Part shown: in pieces, positions 1 to 5,027 of the stretch | How positions within the stretch are numbered: position 1 is the first letter of the stretch | Layout of the letters: each line of letters begins with the position of its first letter | NCBI GenBank assembly: GCA_902496505.1 | Contig: CABVBB010000211.1 | Coordinates: 1 to 5,027, forward strand | DNA from: an uncultured Peptococcaceae bacterium | GTDB taxonomy: Bacteria; Bacillota; Peptococcia; Peptococcales; Peptococcaceae | DNA: 5,027 bases | Direction of reading: 5' to 3' | Notes under the pieces: generated by a model | Database searches by the model: none | What the model saw: the letters and a program-made list of their open reading frames with translations, nothing else | Told to the model about the DNA's origin: nothing | Made by a program: the position numbers and the translations under genes

Positions 1-11
1 GAGCGATTTTT

Positions 12-647
12 TTAGCAGTTTTTCTTTTCCAGGCTTTGATATTGCTCTTCTGCATAAGCCCAGTCGACCAAATGCCACCAGTTGTCGATGTAGGTGCTGC
101 GGTCATAGGTGTACTGGAGATAATAGGCGTGTTCCCAAATGTCCAGATTGATGAGAGGAGTGAGGTGCTGGGGCAGAGGGGTATCTTGGTTGGCGGTATT
201 GATGATGTCCAGATTGCCGCTTGCATCGGTGACCAGCCACGTCCAGCCTGAGCCGAAAACATCCATCGCGCAGGTCTTGAACTGCTGCTGGAAGAAGGGG
301 AAGGAGCCATAATAGCGATCGATGGCTTTAGCCAGCGACCCGGTGGGGAAATAATTGGCGCAGGGGGTCATGCTGTTCCAGTAGATATTGTGGTTATAGA
401 CACCGCCGCCGTTGTTTTGGACAGCGGTGCGGATCTCAAAGGGCAGGCTTTTGATATGGGTCAAAAGCTTTTCCAAATACCAGGTCTGATAATGAGGGTA
501 GCGGGCCAGTGCTTGATTGAGTTTATTGACATAATTTTGGTGGTGGTGTTCGTAATGGATGCGGACGATCTCAGCGCTGAGATAAGGTTCCAGAGCGTCG
601 TAAGCATAAGGCAGAGGCTCCAGCACGAAGGGGTAATGATTGCTCAT
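12..647 (-). CDS. sodA: Superoxide dismutase, Mn-type (Fe/Mn family)
   Basis: Cytoplasmic enzyme that converts superoxide to oxygen and hydrogen peroxide; no signal peptide is visible in its 211 residues, a normal family length. The N-terminal helical domain carries HYEHHHQNY, giving metal ligand H31, second-shell H35 and gateway Y39. VYNH gives ligand H86. The C-terminal domain has GSGWTW (131-137) and DIWEH, giving ligands D169 and H173. Metal type: the residue four before H86 is Gly (G82) and the second-shell Gln sits in TANQD (Q154). This is the Mn-type arrangement; Fe enzymes carry the Gln near the second His. Cambialistic use cannot be excluded. The ATG is preceded seven bases upstream by AAAGGTGA (655-662 on the minus strand). 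A weak -10 candidate, TATACT, lies at 689-694 (minus) without a good -35. The stop falls 11 bases from the window edge, so any terminator is outside. Confidence 0.96.
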   Translation of the reverse strand: MSNHYPFVLEPLPYAYDALEPYLSAEIVRIHYEHHHQNYVNKLNQALARYPHYQTWYLEKLLTHIKSLPFEIRTAVQNNGGGVYNHNIYWNSMTPCANYFPTGSLAKAIDRYYGSFPFFQQQFKTCAMDVFGSGWTWLVTDASGNLDIINTANQDTPLPQHLTPLINLDIWEHAYYLQYTYDRSTYIDNWWHLVDWAYAEEQYQSLEKKNC

Positions 648-747
648 AAAAAGATCACCTTTCTTTTTCTAGTGGGTTGCCTATGGTCAGTATATGCGCA
701 GCTTTGGCAAATGGTCCCCGCCTTTTCGGGCGAAAGTTTGAGCAGAG

Positions 748-833
748 GGCTATGCAAAAATTGCAAAAGGCTCAGGAAGGGCTTGATTTTATGGTATTTT
801 TCAAAGGCAGAGACTTGTGCTAAGATGAGCCAT
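748..833 (+). promoter_or_regulatory. Repeated promoter module, copy A (LysR-type layout)
   Basis: Seen directly: this stretch matches 2803-2881 at a constant offset of 2055 bases, with 39 of 48 bases identical over 783-830 and 15 of 20 over 748-767. The 15 bases between align only with a one-base shift. Elements in order: the 13-bp dyad TGCAAAAATTGCA (753-765), which has T-N11-A form; a 17-bp gap; a conserved block from TTGA (783) to TCAA (801-804) that contains a -35-like TTTTCA (798-803); and, 17 bp on, an extended -10 TGCTAAGAT (818-826). The predicted start is near 833. It points rightward, opposite to both flanking genes, into the 3' end of the LysR gene. No convincing gene follows, so it is either a relic promoter or one for a short or antisense RNA. 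Its dyad is also about 106 bp upstream of the SOD start, so an effect on SOD is possible. Confidence 0.6.
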
Positions 834-880
834 AGGCAAGCGGGAGGTGACAAAAAGGCGCTGGTCAGCAAAGGACAACG

Positions 881-917
881 AAAAAAGCACAGGACAGCCA
901 AGACGGCCATATGTGCT
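881..917 (-). terminator. Probable intrinsic terminator of the LysR gene
   Basis: Read on the minus strand, AGCACA (917-912) pairs with TGTGCT (891-886), and a run of T follows (T6 in total at 886-881). A short inner GCC/GGC pairing may add stability, leaving an asymmetric internal loop. It starts 12 bases after the LysR stop codon, which is the right place. The stem is short and the loop large, so efficiency is uncertain. Confidence 0.5.
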
Positions 918-928
918 GGGTGTGCAGT

Positions 929-1849
929 TCAAAGACCTGCCCGAACGCTCTTGATCGACTCGATGAAGGCTTTGATCACTTGCCGGTAAGGATCTTGGGG
1001 ATCATAGAGCGCAAAGTAAAGGCCCTTGTGGTTTTTGAGTGGGATGACTGTTAGATCCTGGTGATCACGGTATTCCATGCGAATCATTTGGTTGTTGGAG
1101 ATAAGGACGGCGTCTTGTTTGAGCAAGGCTTGGGTGATGACGCGGCTGTTGTTGCTCTTCGTGATCACGTCTAAAGGGTGGTCCAAGGCAGCCAGCTGAC
1201 CATAAAAACGGTCTGGATCGAGGCCGTTGTGATGGGAGACGAGCTTGTAGGCCAGAGCTTCTTCTAAGGTGATCATTTTTTTGGCGGCCAGCTTGTGGGT
1301 GCTGGCAACGACCACAGAAAAACTGTCCATGAACAAGGGTTCAGAGTATAAGGGCAGCTCAGCTAAGGCTTGATCCAAGGTGTGGTCGACATTCATCCAG
1401 ACCAGCAGATCGACATTTTCGGGAAAAGGGAGTCGTAAGGGATCGTTGTCCTCCAAGAGCTGGATATTGACCTTGACAGCAGGGAACTGTTGGTAAAGCT
1501 GTTCCAAGGCTGGCAGCAGCAGGGCGTCCGCAATGATCGGAATGGTGCAGAGATTGAGCTGGCCGGAAAGCGCCTGGGGAGAAGACGGCGCGGCCAAGGT
1601 TAGAGCAGCTTGGCTGAGGTCTTGGGCTTTGCTGAGCACCTCGCGCATATAAGGCAGCAGCTTTTCGCCAGCAGCAGTCAAACGTACCCCATCGACTGCG
1701 CGCAAAAACAGCTGCACGCCTAGTTCTTCCTCTAATCCTTTGATGGAACGGCTTAAGGCGGATTGGCTGATATAGAGGTTTTCAGCAGCGATACTGATCG
1801 AGCCGGATGTGGCTATTTCTAAGAAATATTGTAATTGTTCTAAACGCAA
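929..1849 (-). CDS. LysR-type transcriptional regulator
   Basis: DNA-binding regulator of 306 residues, the usual family size. Residues 1-60 form the winged helix-turn-helix: LEQLQYFLEIATSGSISIAA leads into the recognition segment SQSALSRSIKGLEEELG (28-44), and LFLRAVDGVRLTAAG is the typical wing. A linker helix (about 62-88) precedes the periplasmic-binding-protein-like effector domain (about 95-300). The inducer cannot be told from sequence. The start is a TTG (1847-1849) with AAGGAGG (1858-1864, minus) eight bases upstream; no ATG in frame is better placed. The gene is divergent from the TauE/SafE-type exporter at 1979, the classic LysR arrangement, which suggests it controls that gene and itself. 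Two further LysR-box-like modules flank the LysR-exporter pair and are possible additional targets, which is inference only. Confidence 0.95.
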   Translation of the reverse strand: MRLEQLQYFLEIATSGSISIAAENLYISQSALSRSIKGLEEELGVQLFLRAVDGVRLTAAGEKLLPYMREVLSKAQDLSQAALTLAAPSSPQALSGQLNLCTIPIIADALLLPALEQLYQQFPAVKVNIQLLEDNDPLRLPFPENVDLLVWMNVDHTLDQALAELPLYSEPLFMDSFSVVVASTHKLAAKKMITLEEALAYKLVSHHNGLDPDRFYGQLAALDHPLDVITKSNNSRVITQALLKQDAVLISNNQMIRMEYRDHQDLTVIPLKNHKGLYFALYDPQDPYRQVIKAFIESIKSVRAGL

Positions 1850-1865
1850 GTAAGCAGCCTCCTTT

Positions 1866-1919
1866 TTGGTCGGGCTTGGATGATAGTCTTAGTATAGCGG
1901 CAATCAGGAAAGGGCGCAA
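1866..1919. promoter_or_regulatory. Divergent LysR/exporter promoter region with T-N11-A box
   Basis: On the minus strand, TTGCGC (1919-1914) and TATACT (1896-1891) are 17 bp apart and would start the LysR transcript near 1884, about 35 bases before its TTG codon. On the plus strand, TTGGTC (1866-1871) and TAGTAT (1890-1895) are 18 bp apart and could serve the exporter, though weakly. Between and over them lies ATA-N7-TAT (1883-1895), which also reads as T-N11-A (1884-1896), the general form of a LysR-type binding site. It covers the regulator's own -10, which would suit autorepression. Its half-sites differ from the TGCA type seen at 753 and 2808. Confidence 0.45.
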
Positions 1920-1978
1920 GCTGCAGAAAAGCCTGTCAAGCAGCTGGAAAAAAATTTTACAGAAGGAAGGCAATAGGA

Positions 1979-2707
1979 ATGGATATGCAGATCGTGCTGA
2001 TCGTGATGGCAGCCGTCTTTGTTGGGGCTGTGATCCACGGCATCAGCGGTTTTGCTTTTGGGATCATCGTCTTGATGGTGCTGCCGCATTTCTTTGGGTA
2101 TTCGCAGGCCCTGGCGCTGGTGTCCTTCACCACAGCGTGTGTGTTGGCGTATAATGCGTATCTTTATCGCAAGCATATCGTGTGGCACGAGATCCCTCTG
2201 GCGCTAGGGGTATTCATTTGTACGGATTTTTTGGCCGTACGGCTGCTCAAATATGTGGGAGATGATCCCATCTGGAATGTGCTGCTGGGAGGCGTTTTTA
2301 TCCTGATGGCAGCGTATCTGGCCTGGGGCCAGGAAAAATTCAAGATCAAAGCGACAACAGCTAATGCAGTGATCTTTAATGGGCTTGGCGGTTTGCTCAA
2401 TGGCTTATTTGGCGTGGGCGGCCCGGTCGCTGCGATGTATTTCTTGACGATCTCTAAGACCAAGGAAGAATACCAGGGAACGACGCAAATGTTGTTCTTC
2501 ATCAATATCACCATCGATTTTTTGCTGCGGGCCGCCAGCGGTATGGTCGATCGGACGATCATGATCTATGGTGTGAGCAGCTTGTGGTGTGTGGTGATCG
2601 GTCTCTTGATCGGCAAAAAATTGTTCGAGCGCATCAATGCCCTGACGCTGTGGCGGATCATCTGCTCGCTGATGCTTTTGAACGGTGCAGTGATGCTGCT
2701 GCAATAA
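1979..2707 (+). CDS. TauE/SafE family membrane exporter
   Basis: Inner-membrane protein of 242 residues in the TauE/SafE (formerly DUF81) family, whose characterised members are linked to export of sulfite or other organosulfur-derived anions; many members have unknown substrates. The sequence is hydrophobic throughout, with about seven to eight membrane segments (near 4-35, 42-63, 70-90, 98-117, 126-157, 168-186, 195-212 and 222-241). The two family signatures are present as an internal repeat: HGISGFAFG (20-28) in the first half and GLGGLLNGLFGVGGP (135-149) in the second. The ATG is chosen because AAGGAAGG (1963-1970) sits eight bases upstream; a second in-frame Met is two codons later. 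It is divergent from the LysR gene, which probably regulates it, and is followed by a strong terminator, so it appears monocistronic. The substrate is not determined by the sequence. Confidence 0.92.
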   Translation: MDMQIVLIVMAAVFVGAVIHGISGFAFGIIVLMVLPHFFGYSQALALVSFTTACVLAYNAYLYRKHIVWHEIPLALGVFICTDFLAVRLLKYVGDDPIWNVLLGGVFILMAAYLAWGQEKFKIKATTANAVIFNGLGGLLNGLFGVGGPVAAMYFLTISKTKEEYQGTTQMLFFINITIDFLLRAASGMVDRTIMIYGVSSLWCVVIGLLIGKKLFERINALTLWRIICSLMLLNGAVMLLQ

Positions 2708-2714
2708 GGATAGA

Positions 2715-2733
2715 TGCCAGCCGTGCCCTGGCA
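2715..2733 (+). repeat. Small inverted repeat after the exporter stop
   Basis: TGCCAG (2715-2720) and CTGGCA (2728-2733) form a perfect six-base stem with a seven-base loop, eight bases after the exporter stop. No T run follows, so it is not a terminator on its own; it could protect the 3' end of the mRNA. Confidence 0.4.
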
Positions 2734-2748
2734 GCAAAATAAGGGATG

Positions 2749-2785
2749 AAAATGCTTAGAGTCAGCGGGCTCTGAGCATTTTTTT
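2749..2785 (+). terminator. Strong intrinsic terminator of the exporter gene
   Basis: AAAATGCTTAGAG (2749-2761) pairs with CTCTGAGCATTTT (2770-2782) in a 13-bp stem with one T-G wobble and an eight-base loop, followed by an unbroken run of seven T (2779-2785, partly in the stem). On the minus strand the same stem is followed by only four T, so termination in that direction would be weaker. Confidence 0.88.
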
Positions 2786-2793
2786 GCCCGCTG
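2763..2793. repeat. Inverted repeat interlaced with the terminator
   Basis: CAGCGGGC (2763-2770) is exactly complementary to GCCCGCTG (2786-2793), separated by 15 bases that include the terminator's right arm and T run. The left arm is the terminator loop plus the first base of its right arm, so the two stems compete in one RNA. Whether this is functional is unknown. Confidence 0.5.
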
Positions 2794-2802
2794 TTGTCAT
2801 GA

Positions 2803-2888
2803 GGCCATGCACAAAGTGTATAGCCTGAGGTCAAGCCTTGACTTTATGGCATTTTTCAAGTGCAGAGGGATGTGCTAAGATAACCTTA
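2803..2888 (+). promoter_or_regulatory. Repeated promoter module, copy B, upstream of the activase pseudogene
   Basis: Second copy of the module at 748-826. The dyad TGCACAAAGTGTA (2808-2820) is nested in a larger imperfect inverted repeat (2802-2826, AGGC at one end and GCCT at the other). After 17 bp comes the conserved block from TTGA (2838) to TCAA (2856-2859), with -35-like TTTTCA (2853-2858). A 17-bp spacer then leads to extended -10 TGCTAAGAT (2873-2881). The start should be near 2888, which puts the dyad centre at about -74 and the conserved block at about -50 to -29. That is close to the recognition and activation sites of LysR-activated promoters. It gives a leader of about 63 bases before the first codon at 2951. 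The bound regulator is inferred, not shown. Confidence 0.65.
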
Positions 2889-2902
2889 AAGACACAGCAA
2901 TA

Positions 2903-2914
2903 GCTATATATAGC
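2903..2914. promoter_or_regulatory. Perfect 12-bp palindrome in the activase leader
   Basis: GCTATATATAGC is a perfect dyad about 15 to 26 bases after the predicted transcription start of the module at 2803. The position would suit a repressor operator. It may be chance in AT-rich leader sequence, and no known operator is recognised. Confidence 0.3.
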
Positions 2915-2950
2915 CTACAGCAATTGTTTTAGAAGAGAAAGGGAGTCGAG

Positions 2951-3525
2951 ATGATGACAACGGGAATGATTTTTAATATCCAAAAATTTTGTGTTCATGA
3001 TGGGCCGGGCATCAGAAGCATCGTCTTTTTTAAAGGCTGTCCGCTGCACTGCCAGTGGTGCTCAAATCCAGAAGGCATAAAGAGTCAGCCAGAGAAATGA
3101 CGGGCTGTGTACCGTGGGAAAAAGCGGAGCCCGTTTTTGCAGAGCTGGATTTTATCCATTTTGATCTAAAATCTATGGATGATGACAAGCACAAACAATA
3201 TACAGGGCAAAGCAATCGCTTGATCAAGGAAAACTTTGCTAAACTGTGCCAGGCCTTTCCCACGAAGCCCATCGTTGCACGTACGCCGGTCATTCCGGGC
3301 TTTAACGATATGCTCAGTGATATTCAGGCGATCGCCGATTTTATCAACGACGCGGCGGCCGGGAGGGGGCAGATCCAATATGAATTGCTGCCCTTCCACA
3401 ATTTTGGCGCGTCTAAATACGAATTTCAGGGAAAAAGTTATGCTTTGAGCGGTTTGAAAAATATGGACAAAGCGGTGACGGAAGCGATCAAGGCTCAGCT
3501 TCGTTCGGATATTCCAGTGATCTGA
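2951..3525 (+). pseudogene. Glycyl-radical-enzyme activase (PflA-like), internally deleted
   Basis: Remnant of a radical-SAM activating enzyme that would install the glycyl radical on a pyruvate formate-lyase-like partner. The first part (2951-3100, 49 codons) has the family N-terminus: [19 protein letters not shown], then [16 protein letters not shown] with the CX3CX2C cluster motif, and stops at TGA 3098-3100. The second part, in another frame from about 3097 to 3525, is the family C-terminus: TGCVPWEKAEPVF, FDLKSMD, ARTPVIPGFND, ELLPFHNFGASKYEF. The ferredoxin-like insert and the SAM-binding GGEP region that should lie between are absent. Compared with the usual length of about 300 residues, roughly 100 codons are gone, together with the frame. 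The junction creates ATGA (3097-3100), so the 142-residue C-terminal piece could be translated by coupling, but neither piece should be active. RBS AAAGGGAG (2938-2945) serves ATG 2951 or 2954. No glycyl-radical enzyme lies beside it. Confidence 0.88.
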
Positions 3526-3674
3526 CGGCAGGCGCTGATTTGCGCCGCAAAAATCGTGCGCAGGACGTTTATTTGGGCTCGGTTCACGGTAAGTAGATAT
3601 CACGACTGTGCTGTCAGCGGTGTGGGGCTTGCACAGGCGAATAAGTGATGGGGCAAAAATGAGGAGGTGCGGCC

Positions 3675-4166
3675 ATGGAGAAGGCTCAGATCGTGCAGCA
3701 GATCGCTGCGGTGGACTGGAGCCGTTATGAGACGGCCTATGGCAATGCTGCGCAGGATATCCCCTATTATGTGCCGATAGACGATGAGCGCGGCTATATG
3801 CCCAAGGTGGCGCGCTCTTTAGAGGAATTGTTGGCTGAGGAGCGGGCAGTCGCGCTGCGGGCGAGTCATGATCTGTGGTGCGGCTTGTGTCATCAGCATG
3901 CACAGGTCGCTTCGGCGGCGCTGCCGGCGTTTGCTATCTTGTGGGAGGCGCTGCAAACGGTCAGCGATGAGGTGAAGGTGGAGATACTGGATATCTTTTA
4001 TGGTTTTGCCCTCTGCACCGCAGGAGAGACCTCGACGGCCGCGTGGCCTGGCCAGCTGCACGCGGAGCTCATGGCGCATCAGGCAGATCTTGAGCGGCTT
4101 TCGCAGCATGAGCATGAAGAGATCGCGGCGTTTGCTCAAAATATCTTAGAAGCGCTCGACAGCTAG
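3675..4166 (+). CDS. Uncharacterised helical protein, possibly HEAT-repeat-like
   Basis: A 163-residue soluble protein with no signal peptide or membrane segment. I do not recognise a named family with confidence. It opens with VDWSRYETAYGNAAQDIPYY (13-32), followed by amphipathic helices: SLEELLAEERAVALRASHDLW (48-68), LCHQHAQVASAALPAFAILWEAL (71-93), a helix at 99-113, and two C-terminal helices. The pattern of W-x-x-YE-x-AYG-x-A followed by LW-x-x-L-x-HQ and SAALPA resembles small HEAT-repeat proteins, some of them immunity-type, but that is recall, not a search. Cys69, Cys72 and Cys114 are present. The start is well supported by GAGGAGGT (3661-3668), six bases before ATG. The 149 bases before it hold no strong promoter: TTGGGC (3573-3578) and GATATC (3596-3601) are a poor pair. 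It may read through from the module at 2803. No toxin gene is adjacent. Confidence 0.8.
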   Translation: MEKAQIVQQIAAVDWSRYETAYGNAAQDIPYYVPIDDERGYMPKVARSLEELLAEERAVALRASHDLWCGLCHQHAQVASAALPAFAILWEALQTVSDEVKVEILDIFYGFALCTAGETSTAAWPGQLHAELMAHQADLERLSQHEHEEIAAFAQNILEALDS

Positions 4167-4234
4167 CCGAAAAATAGGCGGCAATTTCAAGGTCTTCATG
4201 CAAAAAACTCTAGTAGGGCGGCGTGGATTTGTTG

Positions 4235-4240
4235 TATAAT
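4235..4240 (+). promoter_or_regulatory. -10 box of the hdrCB operon promoter
   Basis: A perfect TATAAT lies 65 bases before the hdrC start codon. No good -35 is found 16 to 18 bp upstream (the bases around 4211-4218 match poorly), so it may need an activator. The leader contains an imperfect hairpin (TTGCC 4274-4278 with GGCAA 4288-4292) just upstream of the ribosome binding site, which could influence translation. Confidence 0.5.
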
Positions 4241-4305
4241 AGAGATTGTGAAAATTAGCGCTCGACCGTTCGATTGCCAGACATTCCGGCAAAGGGGGAA
4301 GATAA

Positions 4306-4902
4306 ATGCAGAAATTGGAACAACAGCAGGAACAAAATAAACCGCTTGCCCGGGAATTAGCCAGCCGGACACAGGTAGAGGCGGCAAAATGCTACCAATG
4401 CGGCAAGTGCAGCGGCGGCTGTCCAGTGGCTGATCAAATGGACATCATGCCCAGGCAGGTCATGCGCCTGGTGCAGTTAGGGCTCATCGATGAAGCGCTG
4501 CACAGCAAAGCGATCTGGCTGTGCGCGGGGTGTGATACCTGCACCAGCCGCTGCCCCAAAGGGGTGGATATCGCCAAGGTCATGGAGACATTGCGCATCA
4601 TGGCCAAGGAACGGGGCATCATCACCGAAAAGGATATCGATAAATTCCACAATATCTACATTGGTCTGATGAAAGGCTTCGGCCGTATGTACGAACCGGG
4701 GCTCATCGTAGGGCGCAATGTGACCACTGGCCATTTGCTCAAGGATTTTTCCTACGGCATCCCTTATCTGGCCAAGCGTAAATTGAACCTCGTACCATAT
4801 CGGCCGAAAGCCCGGGCAGAGATCGATCATATCTTTGCCGCTGCCAGCCGTATGCAGGCGGAAGAAGTGGCCAAGGTGCAAAAAGAAGGAGGGAAAGCCT
4901 GA
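4306..4902 (+). CDS. hdrC: Heterodisulfide reductase subunit C-like iron-sulfur protein
   Basis: Cytoplasmic electron-transfer subunit of 198 residues, typical for HdrC. It carries two [4Fe-4S] motifs of the form CX2CX2CX3CP: KCYQCGKCSGGCP (Cys 29, 32, 35, 39) and CAGCDTCTSRCPKGVD (Cys 73, 76, 79, 83). A helical linker between them (IMPRQVMRLVQLGLIDEAL) is typical of the HdrC/GlpC type. The remainder is helical with no membrane segment, so this is the soluble HdrC rather than a membrane HdrE or DsrM-like protein. In bacteria without methanogenic coenzymes such subunits pass electrons between HdrA flavin complexes and HdrB, often with hydrogenase, FlxABCD or methylene-THF reductase partners. 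The start is set by GGGGGAA (4294-4300) five bases before ATG. Its stop overlaps the hdrB start as TGATG at 4900-4904, indicating translational coupling. Confidence 0.93.
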   Translation: MQKLEQQQEQNKPLARELASRTQVEAAKCYQCGKCSGGCPVADQMDIMPRQVMRLVQLGLIDEALHSKAIWLCAGCDTCTSRCPKGVDIAKVMETLRIMAKERGIITEKDIDKFHNIYIGLMKGFGRMYEPGLIVGRNVTTGHLLKDFSYGIPYLAKRKLNLVPYRPKARAEIDHIFAAASRMQAEEVAKVQKEGGKA

Positions 4903-5027
4903 TGCTGAAATACGCTTATTATCCAGGATGTTCGCTGGATTCGACAGGGATCGAGTTCAATCTGTCCACGAAGGCGGTCTGCAAGGCTTGGGGCATCGAG
5001 CTGTGGGAGATCCCAGACTGGAACTGC
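4902..5027 (+). CDS. hdrB: Heterodisulfide reductase subunit B-like protein, 5' part
   Basis: The first 42 codons of a gene that runs off the window. MLKYAYYPGCSLDSTGIEF followed by GIELWEIPDWNC matches the start of HdrB and its first CCG (cysteine-rich) domain; Cys10 and Cys42 are the expected first-domain cysteines, with the CG that completes the motif beyond the edge. In the known family this subunit binds the noncubane [4Fe-4S] clusters that reduce a disulfide or a substitute acceptor. RBS AAGGAGGG (4886-4893) lies inside the end of hdrC, eight bases before ATG, and the ATG overlaps the hdrC stop. An hdrA gene or a redox partner would be expected downstream. Confidence 0.9.
   Translation, partial: MLKYAYYPGCSLDSTGIEFNLSTKAVCKAWGIELWEIPDWNC

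Noticed and set aside
783..826. TTGATT (783-788) taken as the -35 of the TAAGAT -10, and likewise TTGACT at 2838-2843
   Set aside because: The spacer is 32 bp, too long for a vegetative promoter. TTTTCA at 17 bp plus an extended TGC before the -10 fits better; the TTGA block is more likely a regulator or upstream element.
644..910. An 88-codon minus-strand open frame between SOD and LysR
   Set aside because: The composition looks like translated non-coding DNA, it overlaps the SOD start and the LysR terminator, and no ribosome binding site is seen.
847..954. A GTG-started frame of 35 codons after copy A
   Set aside because: The GTG is part of the RBS-like sequence itself, so no separate binding site exists, and the product is unremarkable.
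390..989. A 199-codon plus-strand open frame across the SOD gene, the gap and the LysR end
   Set aside because: It is antisense to two clear genes, has no ribosome binding site at its start, and its product looks like no protein family. Only its last part lies downstream of copy A's start, and there it has no usable start codon.
2847..2861. Sigma-54 type promoter around TGGCAT
   Set aside because: The GG is not followed ten bases on by GC (GT here, AG in copy A), so the -24/-12 pattern is absent.
3531..3546. GGCGC/GCGCC hairpin after the activase remnant as a terminator
   Set aside because: The stem is five bases and is followed by an A run rather than a T run on the coding strand.
3879..3893. 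CXXCH haem-binding motif (Cys69-Gly-Leu-Cys72-His73) in the 163-residue protein
   Set aside because: There is no signal peptide and no other cytochrome feature; the motif lies in a predicted helix and is probably coincidental as a haem site.
3166..3903. A 245-codon minus-strand open frame
   Set aside because: It is a shadow of the activase remnant and the 163-residue gene; it is rich in Pro, Arg and His with no domain pattern.
1..5027. CRISPR arrays, tRNA or rRNA genes, insertion sequences, phage genes
   Set aside because: No regularly spaced repeats, cloverleaf-like sequences, transposase or phage-like proteins are seen in either strand.

Overview
The window reads as ordinary chromosomal DNA from an anaerobic, moderate-GC Bacillota (Clostridia- or Negativicutes-like). 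This is inferred from strong AAGGAGG-type ribosome binding sites, a mix of ATG and TTG starts, a glycyl-radical-enzyme activase remnant, and an HdrC-HdrB pair. The species cannot be fixed from the sequence alone.

Layout. On the minus strand lies a complete Mn-type superoxide dismutase (12-647). It is followed by a 281-bp non-coding gap (648-928), then a minus-strand LysR-type regulator with a TTG start (929-1849). Divergent from the regulator is a TauE/SafE-type membrane exporter (1979-2707), which ends at a strong intrinsic terminator. After a 243-bp regulatory gap comes a broken glycyl-radical-enzyme activase gene (2951-3525). It keeps its N-terminal [4Fe-4S] radical-SAM motif and its C-terminal half but has lost roughly 100 codons between them. 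Next come a 163-residue helical protein of unknown function (3675-4166) and, behind its own TATAAT promoter, the start of an hdrC-hdrB operon (4306 to the window end; hdrB is cut off).

The most unusual signal is not a gene. The two gaps at 648-928 and 2708-2950 each carry a copy of the same promoter module of about 79 bp (748-826 and 2803-2881, both reading rightward). Each copy has a 13-bp T-N11-A dyad of the kind bound by LysR-type regulators, a fixed 17-bp gap, a conserved block running from TTGA to TCAA, and an extended -10 TGCTAAGAT. Paired base changes between the copies preserve the dyad. One copy drives the broken activase. The other points at the 3' end of the LysR gene with no clear gene behind it.

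How the parts may work together. The LysR regulator probably controls the divergent exporter and could control the two repeated modules, though nothing in the sequence proves which regulator binds them. SOD protects the oxygen-sensitive metabolism implied by HdrBC and by the glycyl-radical remnant. The exporter beside an activase remnant is compatible with former organosulfonate use, but the lyase itself is not in the window, so this stays a hypothesis.
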